Below, piece after piece: positions 43,199 through 51,704 of a stretch of DNA of 64,000 nt (its first letter is position 1; the number at the start of each line of letters is the position of its first letter). Both the position numbers and the translations under genes were made by a program. Under the pieces are notes generated by a model. The model was not told the DNA's origin. It ran no database searches and saw nothing but the letters and a program-made list of their open reading frames with translations. The stretch lies in assembly GCA_040403495.1 (NCBI GenBank), contig JBBAKM010000015.1, forward strand, positions 1-64,000, read 5' to 3'. This DNA is from JABMMZ01 sp040403495 (GTDB lineage Bacteria; Bacteroidota; Bacteroidia; NS11-12g; UBA955).

Positions 43199-43215
43199 TC
43201 TAAATGTAATTTTTT

Positions 43216-43455
43216 ATGGAGGGCGAAAAAAAAGAAACTTCGGTTCAAAAGGGTATTTATAGGCACTTTAAGGGTAGGGAGTATTTGCTGATAGAAATTG
43301 TTACCCATTCAGAAACCTTAGAAAAAATGGTGGTTTATCAAGCATTGTATGGAGATTTTTCCTATTGGGTTAGACCGTTTGATTTGTTTTTTGAGAAAGT
43401 GCTAGTAGAAGGAGAGATGGTTTCGAGGTTTGAATTCGTCAAAAAATCAGATTAA
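43216..43455 (+). CDS. DUF1653 domain protein
   Basis: 79 residues, essentially one DUF1653 domain: GIYRHFKGREYLLIEIVTHS, ETLEKMVVYQALYG and WVRPFDLFFEKV are the family hallmarks. It is a small cytosolic SH3-like beta protein of unknown role. The gene is 17 nt after argS and its stop is followed by the promoter of the next lipoprotein gene. Confidence 0.88.
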   Translation: MEGEKKETSVQKGIYRHFKGREYLLIEIVTHSETLEKMVVYQALYGDFSYWVRPFDLFFEKVLVEGEMVSRFEFVKKSD

Positions 43456-43480
43456 ATGCTTAGGTTTTTGATAAAAAAAT

Positions 43481-43510
43481 TTTGCTTTGATGTTAAATAT
43501 GTTAAATTTG
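43481..43510 (+). promoter_or_regulatory. Promoter of the lipoprotein gene at 43534
   Basis: TTTG at 43481-43484, 18 bases, then TAAATTTG at 43503-43510; 23 nt to the ATG. Confidence 0.65.
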
Positions 43511-43533
43511 CATTACAATATATTTATATCAAT

Positions 43534-44421
43534 ATGAAAAAATTAATCTATTCAGCATTAAGCTTTGCTATTTTAGCATCTACATTATTTGTAGGATGTG
43601 GCAAAGATGAGACAGTCGATCCGGATCCAAAAGTATTAGGTCCTAACATTACTTTCCAAACAAATTCAGGTAGCGGTTCAGGTGTTTACACCTTTGCTGA
43701 TGGAAGTGTTTTAACAGGAGAATCTATCAAAATTGGAATGAGATTGACCTCAGATGTGAATTTAAAAACTTCAAAAATTGCTGTTAACTTTAACGGAGTA
43801 GGTGATGTTGTATTGCATGACTCTACTTACACAAGCAACACAAAAACTAGTAGCAAAGACGTAACATATAAATTCCCTGCTCAAAAAGGTGCTTATGTGT
43901 TCACTATTTATGCAACTGACAAAGATAACAACTCAAAAACTGCAAAAATTACAATTATCGCTAAAGGTCCATTGACTGACAGAGGTGTTGGAACTTTCCA
44001 TAGCTTACAATCTAAAGATAATTTTAGTGCTTTTGATTTAATGTTAGGTGAAGCAATCACAGCTTCTTCTAGCGCTACTAACCAAGCTCAAAGAGATTTA
44101 GTTGATGCATCAACAGGTGCAACTTTATCTAAAACTTGGAAATCACAAAACGGTACTGAGTTCTTAAAATCAGACGCAACAGGTAAAATCAGCGGTAAAA
44201 TTTACGGTCAATTCGCTTCAGAGCAAGATGTTATTGATGCATGGAATGCTGCACCTGCTGCAAGCAAATCTACAACAGTTAATAATGTTGACGTTGGGGA
44301 TTTAATTATCGCTAAAGTAGTTCGTTCAGGTCAATCTTACTATTTTGTTATCGGTATTAACGATGTACAAGATGGAACAGGTTCTGAAAATGATTTCTAC
44401 GAATTCCAATACAAACAATAA
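43534..44421 (+). CDS. Ig-like lipoprotein, unknown function
   Basis: 295 residues from the ATG opening MKKLIYSALSFAILASTLFVG; an in-frame ATG at 43456 would put 26 residues and the promoter inside the protein. The lipobox FVGCGKDE sets the lipid-bearing Cys at position 22. The mature protein has a Ser/Gly linker, an Ig-like domain (about 60-140, TYKFPAQKGAYVFTIYATDKD) and a C-terminal domain from LTDRGVGTFHSLQSKDNFSAFDL to the end. Codon use is strongly biased to a few codons, and the gene has both a good promoter and a strong terminator, so it is likely highly expressed. Function is unknown; probably an outer-membrane or surface lipoprotein. Confidence 0.82.
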   Translation: MKKLIYSALSFAILASTLFVGCGKDETVDPDPKVLGPNITFQTNSGSGSGVYTFADGSVLTGESIKIGMRLTSDVNLKTSKIAVNFNGVGDVVLHDSTYTSNTKTSSKDVTYKFPAQKGAYVFTIYATDKDNNSKTAKITIIAKGPLTDRGVGTFHSLQSKDNFSAFDLMLGEAITASSSATNQAQRDLVDASTGATLSKTWKSQNGTEFLKSDATGKISGKIYGQFASEQDVIDAWNAAPAASKSTTVNNVDVGDLIIAKVVRSGQSYYFVIGINDVQDGTGSENDFYEFQYKQ

Positions 44422-44444
44422 TATTTAACAATATTTTGATAACG

Positions 44445-44474
44445 AAAAAGTCCTGCAATTGCAGGACTTTTTTT
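44445..44474. terminator. Strong intrinsic terminator after the lipoprotein gene
   Basis: AGTCCTGCAA pairs with TTGCAGGACT over 10 bp, flanked by an A-run on the left and eight T on the right. It would work best for the plus strand and could also serve the minus strand. Confidence 0.85.
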
Positions 44475-44665
44475 ATGACCGAACTTTTCTATTGTAAAGA
44501 AATAGCAAAGATTAAATGCTAGGTTTTAATGGGGTATTTTAAACAAGGATTGCAAGTCGCCTAAATGGATGAAAAGACAATTTAATTGTTTGAATAAAGA
44601 ATAATGAAGAAAGCTGTTTCTAGTTTTTTAAGTATCTAGGTGTATATAAATACAGCTGTAACTTC

Positions 44666-45034
44666 TTACTTACTCAATACAAAATTCACTTTACCTTCGT
44701 TTAAGTCTAAAGTGTATTTTGACAATATATTGATTTTAAAGTAACGAGTAGTATCTTCTGGTAAATAATGCAATACCAATGTGTCATTACTCAATCGCCA
44801 TTGCCCCTTCATTTGCTTGTTAAGCGATTTAATTTGGTAATTGAAGTTGTGAGCAGAGTCTAATATAAAATGATCTTCAAGCCCAATTTCTACAGGATTT
44901 TTTAATCCTTCAATTTTTTGGTATTGCCATTGTCCAACAATAAATGATTCTTTAGATTGATAATGACAAGCACTCCACGTAAAAAATGAAAATGCAATGA
45001 AAGAATAGCGTTTAATTGCGTTTGTCAATTTCAT
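44666..45034 (-). CDS. Small lipocalin-like lipoprotein
   Basis: 122 residues from the ATG at 45034 (MKLTNAIKRYSFIAFSFFTW), with a lipobox-like WSACHYQ. The body (GQWQYQKIEGLKNPVEIG, QMKGQWRLSNDTLVLHYL) follows the pattern of small lipocalin-like or DUF4923-type lipoproteins: a short beta barrel beginning with a GxW motif. No specific function. Its start overlaps the end of the bifunctional nuclease gene by 23 nt, so it is likely the last gene of the etfB-etfA-nuclease transcript. Confidence 0.68.
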   Translation of the reverse strand: MKLTNAIKRYSFIAFSFFTWSACHYQSKESFIVGQWQYQKIEGLKNPVEIGLEDHFILDSAHNFNYQIKSLNKQMKGQWRLSNDTLVLHYLPEDTTRYFKINILSKYTLDLNEGKVNFVLSK

Positions 45035-45599
45035 CACGAATTTGGGCTGCTTTTAAATAATCTTCATTGCGAATGGCATCGTCTAATAAATTTTCCAATT
45101 CATCTAGACTTAATTTACTGTATGGATTAACTTCCTTAGGATTAACTCTTTCGTTCTCCGTGGTATCTCTACCCGGTTTTTGTATTGAATTGTCATCCAT
45201 TTCAATAGATGCCGTTTCCATAATAGTGTCTGTGGTGTAAATAGGGCAATTAAATCGCACAGCAATTGCAATAGCATCACTCGTGCGACAATCTATTGTT
45301 AAGGTTTTGCCTTCTTTTTCGCAAACCAAAGAAGCATAAAAGACGCCTTCTTTTAAAAGATGAATAAAAACTTCGCTAACGCTAAATTCAAATGATTTTG
45401 AAAAGGTTAGAAACAAGTCGTGTGTTAAAGGTCTGTCAATATTAATTCCTTCCAAAGGAATAGCAATGGCATGGGCTTCAAACTGTCCAATAATAATTGG
45501 CAATTTTCTGCCTCCATCTATTTCAGACATGATTAAGCTGTATGAGCCATTCATGTGCGAAGGAGCTATTCCATATATTTCTAACTCAATTTTTTTCAA
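45012..45599 (-). CDS. Bifunctional nuclease (BFN/DUF151) domain protein with UvrB/C motif
   Basis: 195 residues from TTG at 45599 (MKKIELEIYGIAPS). The DUF151 domain covers residues 1-130: GGRKLPIIIGQFEAHAIAI, RPLTHDLF and IDCRTSDAIAIAVRFNCPIY are signatures. The C-terminal ~35 residues are a UvrB/UvrC motif (LDELENLLDDAIRNEDYLKA, then QIRDEI), as is usual for the Bacteroidota version. A plant homologue has RNase and DNase activity; bacterial function is unsettled. It lies 19 nt downstream of etfA, a gene order I know to be conserved in Bacteroidota. Confidence 0.9.
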   Translation of the reverse strand: MKKIELEIYGIAPSHMNGSYSLIMSEIDGGRKLPIIIGQFEAHAIAIPLEGINIDRPLTHDLFLTFSKSFEFSVSEVFIHLLKEGVFYASLVCEKEGKTLTIDCRTSDAIAIAVRFNCPIYTTDTIMETASIEMDDNSIQKPGRDTTENERVNPKEVNPYSKLSLDELENLLDDAIRNEDYLKAAQIRDEIDKRN

Positions 45600-45618
45600 A
45601 ACGTGGGTTTAGGAAGAA

Positions 45619-46575
45619 TTAATTTTGAGCTAGTTTAGCCGCTTCTATTATTTTAGGTAATATATCGAATGCATCACCAACGATTCCAATGTCAGCCGCT
45701 TTAAAGAAAGGAGCCTCAGGGTCTTTGTTGATAGCAACAATGACTTTACTGCTGCTAACTCCTGCCAAATGTTGAATAGCGCCTGATATGCCAATTGCAA
45801 TGTATAAATTTGGTTTAATTGTAATACCAGTTTGACCAACGTGCTCAGAATGTGGACGCCATCCCATGTCACTTACCGGTTTAGAACATGCCGTAGCAGC
45901 ACCTAATAAGTCGGCTAGTTCTTCCACCATATTCCAATTTTCAGGACCTTTTAAGCCTCTACCAGCTGATACCACTATTTCTGCCTCTGTTAAAGGAATT
46001 TTACCTTCTGCTTTGTGTGTACTTTCTATGCTTGTGTTTGCAGCCAAAGGAGAATCATTTACGGATTCTACACTTAGCTCAACTTGTTTTTCGCTTAAAT
46101 CAATACTGTTTGGTGTTAAAGCAATAACTTTTTTACCTGCACCCAATTGAACATAAGCAAAACCTTTTCCTGAGAATACACCTCTTTTTACTACAAAACC
46201 ATTTGATTGGTTTGGGAGTGAAATAACATTCGTTGCAATAGCCGCATTAATGCCAACCGCTAAACGAGGTCCAAGTGATTTGCCTTCGTAAGTGTTAGCT
46301 ATAATTAATGTTTCTATTCCATTCGCTTGAATTGCATTGGCAATAGCTTTTGAATAGGTTTGTGCATCAAAAGAAGAAACCCCTTTGATTACAATTAATT
46401 TTTGAACGCCATAAGTTGCAAGTTTTTGCGATTCGCCTTCTTTAGGTTCACCCACACAGATAGCTGTTACACCATTTGTGCTAATTTGAGAAGCGTATGA
46501 AGCGGTTTCTAAAACTGCTTTTTTAAATTGTCCTTCTGATAATTCTGCGTATATTCCTACCATTGTGTTATGCAA
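45619..46575 (-). CDS. etfA: Electron transfer flavoprotein subunit alpha
   Basis: 318 residues. The C-terminal FAD-binding domain is clear: VSAGRGLKGPENWNMVEELA, CSKPVSDMGWRPHSEHVGQTG, LYIAIGISGAIQHLAG and IVAINKDPEAPFFKAADIGIVGD. Together with EtfB it takes electrons from acyl-CoA dehydrogenases in the cytosol and passes them to the quinone pool through ETF-quinone oxidoreductase. The start overlaps the end of etfB by 8 nt. No dehydrogenase is encoded nearby, so the electron source is elsewhere. Confidence 0.96.
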   Translation of the reverse strand: MHNTMVGIYAELSEGQFKKAVLETASYASQISTNGVTAICVGEPKEGESQKLATYGVQKLIVIKGVSSFDAQTYSKAIANAIQANGIETLIIANTYEGKSLGPRLAVGINAAIATNVISLPNQSNGFVVKRGVFSGKGFAYVQLGAGKKVIALTPNSIDLSEKQVELSVESVNDSPLAANTSIESTHKAEGKIPLTEAEIVVSAGRGLKGPENWNMVEELADLLGAATACSKPVSDMGWRPHSEHVGQTGITIKPNLYIAIGISGAIQHLAGVSSSKVIVAINKDPEAPFFKAADIGIVGDAFDILPKIIEAAKLAQN

Positions 46576-47308
46576 TTATTTTTATTTCGTTTCTTAAGAT
46601 GTCAATTAACTGTCCTGCTTGTTCTGCGTCAATCATTCTAACCGCTTGTTTGGCACTTGGGCTTTCAAATGACTCGTAGCTTGCCGTTAATTCAACTTGA
46701 ACAGGTTCTTTAACTGTCAATGGTTTTGTTCTTGCTGCCATAATGCCTTTCATATTTGGAATTCTTGGTTCGCAAAGGTCTTTTTGAGCACTTGCAATTA
46801 CAGGCAAGTTGGCAATAACAGACTGTCTTCCGCCATCAATGTCTCTTTCAAAATGCATTTTACCATCAACTAATTCCATTTTGGTGCACACATTAACCGA
46901 TGGCCAATTCAATAACTCAGCTAAAATGCCGGTTACTTGACCGCCGTTATAATCGATACTTTCACGACCTGTTAATACAATGTCGTAATTGTCGTTTTTT
47001 ATAATTTCAGCCAATTGTTGAGCCACAAACATTCCTTCAATTGGTTCTGCATTTATTCTAATAGCATCATTAGCACCTATCGCCAAAGCTTTTCTGATAA
47101 CAGGTTCTGCGTCTGCTAAACCAACGGTTGCAACAGTAACAGTTCCTCCCACTTTTTCAGCAATTTCTAAGGCTTTTGTTAATGATAATTCATCGTATGG
47201 ATTGATGATAAACTGAACACCTTGGGTATTAAACTTGGTGTTATTGTCAGTAAACGTAATTTTTGTGGTGGTGTCAGGTACCACACTCATACACACTAAT
47301 AGCTTCAT
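46568..47308 (-). CDS. etfB: Electron transfer flavoprotein subunit beta
   Basis: 246 residues. KLLVCMSVVPDTTTKITF opens the protein and FIINPYDELSLTKALEI, VLTGRESIDYNGGQVTGILA and IPNMKGIMAARTKPL are ETF-beta signatures; the last includes the adenosine-phosphate binding and recognition region. It forms a heterodimer with EtfA that binds one FAD and one AMP. It heads the etfB-etfA-BFN unit; a TAATTTTG box lies 18 nt upstream of its ATG. Confidence 0.96.
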   Translation of the reverse strand: MKLLVCMSVVPDTTTKITFTDNNTKFNTQGVQFIINPYDELSLTKALEIAEKVGGTVTVATVGLADAEPVIRKALAIGANDAIRINAEPIEGMFVAQQLAEIIKNDNYDIVLTGRESIDYNGGQVTGILAELLNWPSVNVCTKMELVDGKMHFERDIDGGRQSVIANLPVIASAQKDLCEPRIPNMKGIMAARTKPLTVKEPVQVELTASYESFESPSAKQAVRMIDAEQAGQLIDILRNEIKIIA

Positions 47309-47325
47309 TTAAGATAATTTTTTTG

Positions 47326-47333
47326 CAAAATTA
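47326..47333 (-). promoter_or_regulatory. Putative -7 box of the etfBA operon
   Basis: TAATTTTG on the minus strand, 17 nt from the etfB ATG; -33 element unclear. Confidence 0.45.
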
Positions 47334-47434
47334 AGCTAAAATTGTCCTAAGAAAAAATGAGAATAAGAAAGTTTGATAAAAAATAATTAACAGCTTCATT
47401 TTGAATTATAAAAAATACTCCACTCAGTTTCATC

Positions 47435-47464
47435 TTGATTTTACTGAACACTCTCTTATCTTTG
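47435..47464 (+). promoter_or_regulatory. Promoter of the TPR-thioesterase pair
   Basis: TTG at 47435-47437, 19 bases, then TATCTTTG at 47457-47464; 25 nt to the ATG at 47490. Confidence 0.6.
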
Positions 47465-47489
47465 CACTCCATAATTTTATAATTTCAAA

Positions 47490-47801
47490 ATGAATCGTTT
47501 GGAAACTGTTTTAAAACTTGTTGAATCTCAACCCAAAGATTTGTTTCTAAATTATGTAGTAGCCATGGAATACCTCTCATTGAGTGATTATGATTCTGCG
47601 ATTGTTTGGCTCAATAAACTCAAAAACATAGACCCCACTTATTTGCCCCTTTACTATCAATTGGCCAAAGCATACGAAGCTGTGTTTAATGAAAAACTCG
47701 CAGTTTCCACTTACGAGGAAGGTATTGAATTAGCATTGTCCCAAAAAGAAATAAAAACAGCTTCTGAACTTAGAAGCGCTCTCGAAGAATTAACCTTTTA
47801 A
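47490..47801 (+). CDS. Small TPR protein
   Basis: 103 residues made of about two to three tetratricopeptide helices: LFLNYVVAMEYLSLSDYDSA, IVWLNKLKNIDPTYLPLYYQ and LAKAYEAVFNEKLAVSTYEEG. There is no signal peptide, so it is cytosolic and probably mediates a protein contact. Its stop is 1 nt before the thioesterase start, indicating one transcript with its own promoter; otherwise function is unknown. Confidence 0.82.
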   Translation: MNRLETVLKLVESQPKDLFLNYVVAMEYLSLSDYDSAIVWLNKLKNIDPTYLPLYYQLAKAYEAVFNEKLAVSTYEEGIELALSQKEIKTASELRSALEELTF

Positions 47802-47802
47802 C

Positions 47803-48240
47803 ATGAACTTTATTCCCAAAAACCCATATTTTAAAGCCAATATCCTTAATCATCTCGAAAAACAATATTTCATGCACCATATCCAATTTGATCTCACGGA
47901 TATTGAGGCAGGGAAGGTTACAGGAAGTCTTAAAATGGAAGAAAAACACCTTCAACAATTCGGCTATTTACATGGTGGTGTAACAGCAACAGTGGCTGAC
48001 TTGGTAATGGGTTTTGCGGCTTTTTCTTTGGTGTCTGAAAATGAAGGTACCGTAACGTCCGACTTGAAAGTGTCTTATCTAAGACCTGCTTTGGGTGATA
48101 CCATAGAGGCGGTAGGTTATGTCATTAAACAAGGAAATCTGTTGTATTTCTGTGAAGCCGATATCTTTGCAATTGATAACGGGGTTAGAACTCTAGTCGC
48201 TAGAGGCTATTCTACAATGTGTGCCGTTAAAATCGGCTAA
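47803..48240 (+). CDS. PaaI-family hotdog-fold thioesterase
   Basis: 145 residues. The hotdog core is recognisable: FGYLHGGVTATVADLVMGFAA holds the HGG and the catalytic acidic Asp region, followed by VTSDLKVSYLRPALGDTIEA and a final strand VARGYSTMCAVK. PaaI-type enzymes hydrolyse acyl-CoA or aryl-CoA thioesters in the cytosol as homotetramers. The specific substrate cannot be inferred. The 3' end overlaps the convergent nadE by 14 nt. Confidence 0.9.
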   Translation: MNFIPKNPYFKANILNHLEKQYFMHHIQFDLTDIEAGKVTGSLKMEEKHLQQFGYLHGGVTATVADLVMGFAAFSLVSENEGTVTSDLKVSYLRPALGDTIEAVGYVIKQGNLLYFCEADIFAIDNGVRTLVARGYSTMCAVKIG

Positions 48241-49849
48241 CCAAAGGAATTCTTCTTCCTCTGCCAAATGCTTTTGATGAAATTCTCAAAATAGGAGGGG
48301 CTTGAAACCTTTTGAATTCGTTGTTATTGACTAGTTTAACTATTCGTTTTACCGTGTCTGTGTCGTATCCCTTTGATATAATTGTTTCAGCAGATTCTCT
48401 ATTCTCTATGTATTCGTATAATATTTTGTCCAACAAATCGTATTCGGGTAAACTGTCGCTGTCTTTTTGATTGGGTCTCAATTCTGCACTTGGAGCCTTG
48501 AATATAATTTCGTTTGGAATTATTTCTTGTTCCCTGTTGATGTAGTGTGCCAATTGGTAAACTTCTGTTTTATACAAGTCGCCTATAATGCTCAAACTGC
48601 CACACATGTCGCCATAAAGCGTGGTATATCCAACTGCCATTTCACTTTTGTTACTTGTGTTTACAAGTATGTAATTGTGCTTGTTACTCATTGCCATTAA
48701 TAAAACGGCCCTTGTTCTTGCTTGCATGTTTTCTTCAGCCAAGTTGAATTGGGTTCCTTCAAATTGTGTTTTCAAACCCGATTGAAAAGCTTCAAAAATG
48801 GCTGATATTTTAACAACTTCGTATGGATTGTTAAGGTTTTTTGAAAGTTGAACGGCATCACTTACACTGCCTTCACTGCTGTATTCCGAGGGCATCATCA
48901 TTGCCATTACTTTATCTCCTCCAATGGCCTCACTCATTAATGCTTGAACAACGGCAGAATCTATCCCTCCTGAGGATCCCAAAATCGCTTTTGTGAAACC
49001 CATTTTTTGGAAATAATTGCGAATGCCAAAAATTAAGGCTTCATGTATTAATGCAATATTGTCTTTGGTTTCACTTTGAATAACAGCCGGGAATGAGTCA
49101 ATATCAATACATTGGAAGTCGGTTTCAAAAGATTTTAATGATAATACAACGTCTCCATTTTTATTCAACACTTTGGAGTCGCCGTCAAAAATCACATCGG
49201 TATGTGCACCCACCTGATTGACATAAATAAGAGGTAGTTGAGCCTTTTGACATTGGTCTTTTAGTATTTTTAAGCGCTGTTCTTTTTTATATTGATTGAA
49301 AGGAGAAGCCGCAATATTGATTATAAAATCAGGTTTTTGTTTCAGTAATTCTTGAAGAGGGTGATGCTTGTAGTTCAGAAATTCTGTTTCGTCCCAAAGG
49401 TCTTCGCAAATAGTGAGTGCTATTTTTTGCCCTTTTAATTCGATACAATCAAAACTAGAATTGGGTTCAAAATAACGAGCTTCGTCAAAAATATCGTAGG
49501 TAGGAAGAAGGGTTTTATGTCGGGTTGAAATTATTTTACCTTCGTGCAAAAGCAAAGCACTGTTGAATAATGCCCTTCCGCTTGATTGTGGATTAGGCGT
49601 AGGACAGCCAATTATAACAGCCGTTTGTTGAGTAAAAGGAAGTATGGAATCAACGGCTTTCTTGCAGTTTTTAATAAAATGTTCGTAGTCTAATATGTCG
49701 TCAGGAGGATAGCCACAGATAGAAAGTTCACTGAATACAGCCAAATCACAAGCATTTTGCTCGGCTTTTTTTAAGGCTTCAATTATTAAGGTAGTATTGC
49801 CTACAAAATCAGCAATGGTATAATTAAGTTGACAAAGTGCTATTTTCAC
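48227..49849 (-). CDS. nadE: Glutamine-dependent NAD+ synthetase
   Basis: 540 residues from a GTG start. The N-terminal nitrilase-type glutaminase carries the E-K-C triad: Glu near 41 (FSELSICGYPPDD), Lys near 113 (RHKTLLPTYDIF) and Cys near 149 (ALTICEDLWD). The C-terminal synthetase (from about 270) has the ATP P-loop GSSGGIDSAVVQALM, then LVNTSNKSEMAVGYTTLYGDM and SAELRPNQKDSDSLP. It amidates nicotinic acid adenine dinucleotide to NAD+ using glutamine. pnuC at 61489 may provide another NAD precursor. It sits next to the outer-membrane protein and gldB. Confidence 0.96.
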   Translation of the reverse strand: MKIALCQLNYTIADFVGNTTLIIEALKKAEQNACDLAVFSELSICGYPPDDILDYEHFIKNCKKAVDSILPFTQQTAVIIGCPTPNPQSSGRALFNSALLLHEGKIISTRHKTLLPTYDIFDEARYFEPNSSFDCIELKGQKIALTICEDLWDETEFLNYKHHPLQELLKQKPDFIINIAASPFNQYKKEQRLKILKDQCQKAQLPLIYVNQVGAHTDVIFDGDSKVLNKNGDVVLSLKSFETDFQCIDIDSFPAVIQSETKDNIALIHEALIFGIRNYFQKMGFTKAILGSSGGIDSAVVQALMSEAIGGDKVMAMMMPSEYSSEGSVSDAVQLSKNLNNPYEVVKISAIFEAFQSGLKTQFEGTQFNLAEENMQARTRAVLLMAMSNKHNYILVNTSNKSEMAVGYTTLYGDMCGSLSIIGDLYKTEVYQLAHYINREQEIIPNEIIFKAPSAELRPNQKDSDSLPEYDLLDKILYEYIENRESAETIISKGYDTDTVKRIVKLVNNNEFKRFQAPPILRISSKAFGRGRRIPLVSRF

Positions 49850-49866
49850 GAATACAAATTACAAAA

Positions 49867-50610
49867 TTAGAAAAACATACCGACTTCAAGACCAAGAACA
49901 TTGTTAATCACTTTACCTCTTTTATCATTCAATAGGTCAGTGAATCCGTTGTTGAATCTTGCGCCTAAATACAGGCTGTTATTGCCGCTCAAACGGTATT
50001 CAATGCCTGCGCCTACAATCATTGAAGCACGAAATACATTGATATTGTCCTCATAACCTATAAAGTCGTATACATCACTTTCACTTGTATTTGGATTGTA
50101 TTTTTCATCGGTAGGGAAACCCGTTGCAGGAGAAATAGCAGTTGCACTAGTTGTTACATTGTTGCCAATAATAAACCCCGGCGCAACACCAAATTGTCCC
50201 CAAAAACGAAGTCCGTCGGATTCATTTGTTCTGAATTTGAATGTCAATGGAATTTCAAAGTATTGTAAATTATACTTGTGAGAGATATTGTTGAAATTAT
50301 GACCTGAATTGTTATTCAATACATGGATATTAGTGTCTTTAAGCTTTACTCTATTGGTCATGCTTGTAATATTAATTTCGGGTGTAAAGTAGTAATTATC
50401 AGCAATTTTTATGTCCAACATAAAGCCGAATGAATAACCTATGCCAGAACCGTTGCCTTGTGAAAATGATGTTTTTGATTTAACCCAATTCACACCAGGT
50501 ATCAATTTAAATCCGACTCTAAAGTCGCGGTCGTCTTGTGCTTTTAATAAACCTGAAACAAACAGAATGCACAAAATTGAGAAAATGCGGTTTTTAAGTT
50601 TTATATTCAT
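49867..50610 (-). CDS. PorT-type outer-membrane beta-barrel protein
   Basis: 247 residues from the ATG at 50610, which gives a clean signal (MNIKLKNRIFSILCILFVSG, then LLKAQ); a farther ATG adds a Lys/Arg-rich 33-residue extension that runs into gldB. The rest is an eight-stranded-type barrel: FKLIPGVNWVKSKTSF, LQYFEIPLTFKFRTNE, RFWGQFGVAPGFIIGNN and a C-terminal NNVLGLEVGMFF with terminal Phe. It fits the outer-membrane family that includes PorT/SprT of T9SS, and the size matches, but other members are not secretion factors. It lies 17 nt before nadE on the same strand and is divergent from gldB with only 26 bp between starts. Confidence 0.78.
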   Translation of the reverse strand: MNIKLKNRIFSILCILFVSGLLKAQDDRDFRVGFKLIPGVNWVKSKTSFSQGNGSGIGYSFGFMLDIKIADNYYFTPEINITSMTNRVKLKDTNIHVLNNNSGHNFNNISHKYNLQYFEIPLTFKFRTNESDGLRFWGQFGVAPGFIIGNNVTTSATAISPATGFPTDEKYNPNTSESDVYDFIGYEDNINVFRASMIVGAGIEYRLSGNNSLYLGARFNNGFTDLLNDKRGKVINNVLGLEVGMFF

Positions 50611-50636
50611 AAATTTATTTATTAATTTGCGCAAAA

Positions 50637-51647
50637 ATGATGAAATTTTCTCACATAACCGCTTTATTCTTCTCAGTTTCTCTGTTTTTGTTTTCAGGAT
50701 GCCAGTCAAATCAGTTGGATGTTGACGTTTCAGAGGTTACTGCCAAAGTAGATATTTTAAGGTTCGAAGTCGACTTGTTTGAAAATAAGCTCAATACACT
50801 CGAAGCTTTTAAATCAAAGTATGGCGCTTTTGTCAATGACTACACAATGGGAATTATGGGGTTCCCAGGCAATGAAAATGAAGCTTTTGCCCAATTGATG
50901 TTGTACAAAACAGATCCAAATGCCAAAAGGCTGTATCAATTAGTGAAAGAAAAGTACGGTGATTTTTCTGTTTATGAAAAAGAACTAACCCAAGCTTATC
51001 AATACTTTAAATATTATTATCCCAAAGACAGTATTCCTGTCGTTATTACCTATATCAGTAATTTTAGCCTTTACATGAATCCAATTGGGGAGGGTTACAT
51101 AGGTATTTCTTTGGATATGCACATGGGGCAAGATTTTCCTTCTTATCAGTACACTAACATTGAAAATTATTGGAAAAAAATACTCATTCCTCAAACTATT
51201 TCGGTTCACCACATTATGGCACATGCCAATGACAAATTCATCGGTTATAACAGAGGAAAACATTTTTTAGATGAAATTGTATACCAAGGTAAGTTGTTGT
51301 ACTTTTTAGATGCAACATTGAGACAAGTGCCTGACCCAATTAAAATTGGTTTAACGCAAGAGGAGTTCGATTGGTGTGTAAAAGAACAATCCAATATATG
51401 GTCATTTTTTGTAAAAGAACAAATTTTATACGAGACCGACAGTCGTAAGTTTGATCGTTTTATAAAGGAAGGGCCTTTTACCATTGCAAGTGGTGTTCCC
51501 GAAAAATCACCGCCAATGTTGGGGAGATATATAGGGTGGCAGCTTGTCAAACAATACATGTCAAAGAATCCAGAAGTGACATTGCCTGACCTTATGTCAA
51601 CAACAAAATCAGAAATAATTCTTCAAAAAAGCCGATTTAAACCATAA
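50637..51647 (+). CDS. gldB: Gliding motility lipoprotein GldB
   Basis: 336 residues. Signal and lipobox (LFLFSGCQSNQ) place the lipidated Cys near position 22. The mature domain shows GldB features: LRFEVDLFENKLNTLEAFKS near the start, a central ISLDMHMGQDFPSYQY and HHIMAHANDKFIGYNRG, and a C-terminal PPMLGRYIGWQLVKQYM. GldB is required for gliding in Flavobacterium and is conserved with the T9SS and gliding machinery. Two adjacent ATGs are possible starts (50637, 50640). The usual partner gldC is not adjacent; panD follows 57 nt later. A TAATTTG box lies 7 nt upstream of the ATG. Confidence 0.85.
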   Translation: MMKFSHITALFFSVSLFLFSGCQSNQLDVDVSEVTAKVDILRFEVDLFENKLNTLEAFKSKYGAFVNDYTMGIMGFPGNENEAFAQLMLYKTDPNAKRLYQLVKEKYGDFSVYEKELTQAYQYFKYYYPKDSIPVVITYISNFSLYMNPIGEGYIGISLDMHMGQDFPSYQYTNIENYWKKILIPQTISVHHIMAHANDKFIGYNRGKHFLDEIVYQGKLLYFLDATLRQVPDPIKIGLTQEEFDWCVKEQSNIWSFFVKEQILYETDSRKFDRFIKEGPFTIASGVPEKSPPMLGRYIGWQLVKQYMSKNPEVTLPDLMSTTKSEIILQKSRFKP

Positions 51648-51687
51648 TAAAATTTATTCAAGGTAGTTAAGCTATAAATATATTATC

Positions 51688-51695
51688 TATCTTTG
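51688..51695 (+). promoter_or_regulatory. Putative -7 box of panD
   Basis: TATCTTTG, an exact TAnnTTTG match, ends 9 bases before the ATG at 51705. The -33 region is not TTTG. Confidence 0.5.
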
Positions 51696-51704
51696 CAACC
51701 TTTT

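Noticed and set aside
44480..44665. Possible small RNA or gene after the strong terminator
   Set aside because: No open frame over 14 codons, no promoter box and no stable stem were seen.
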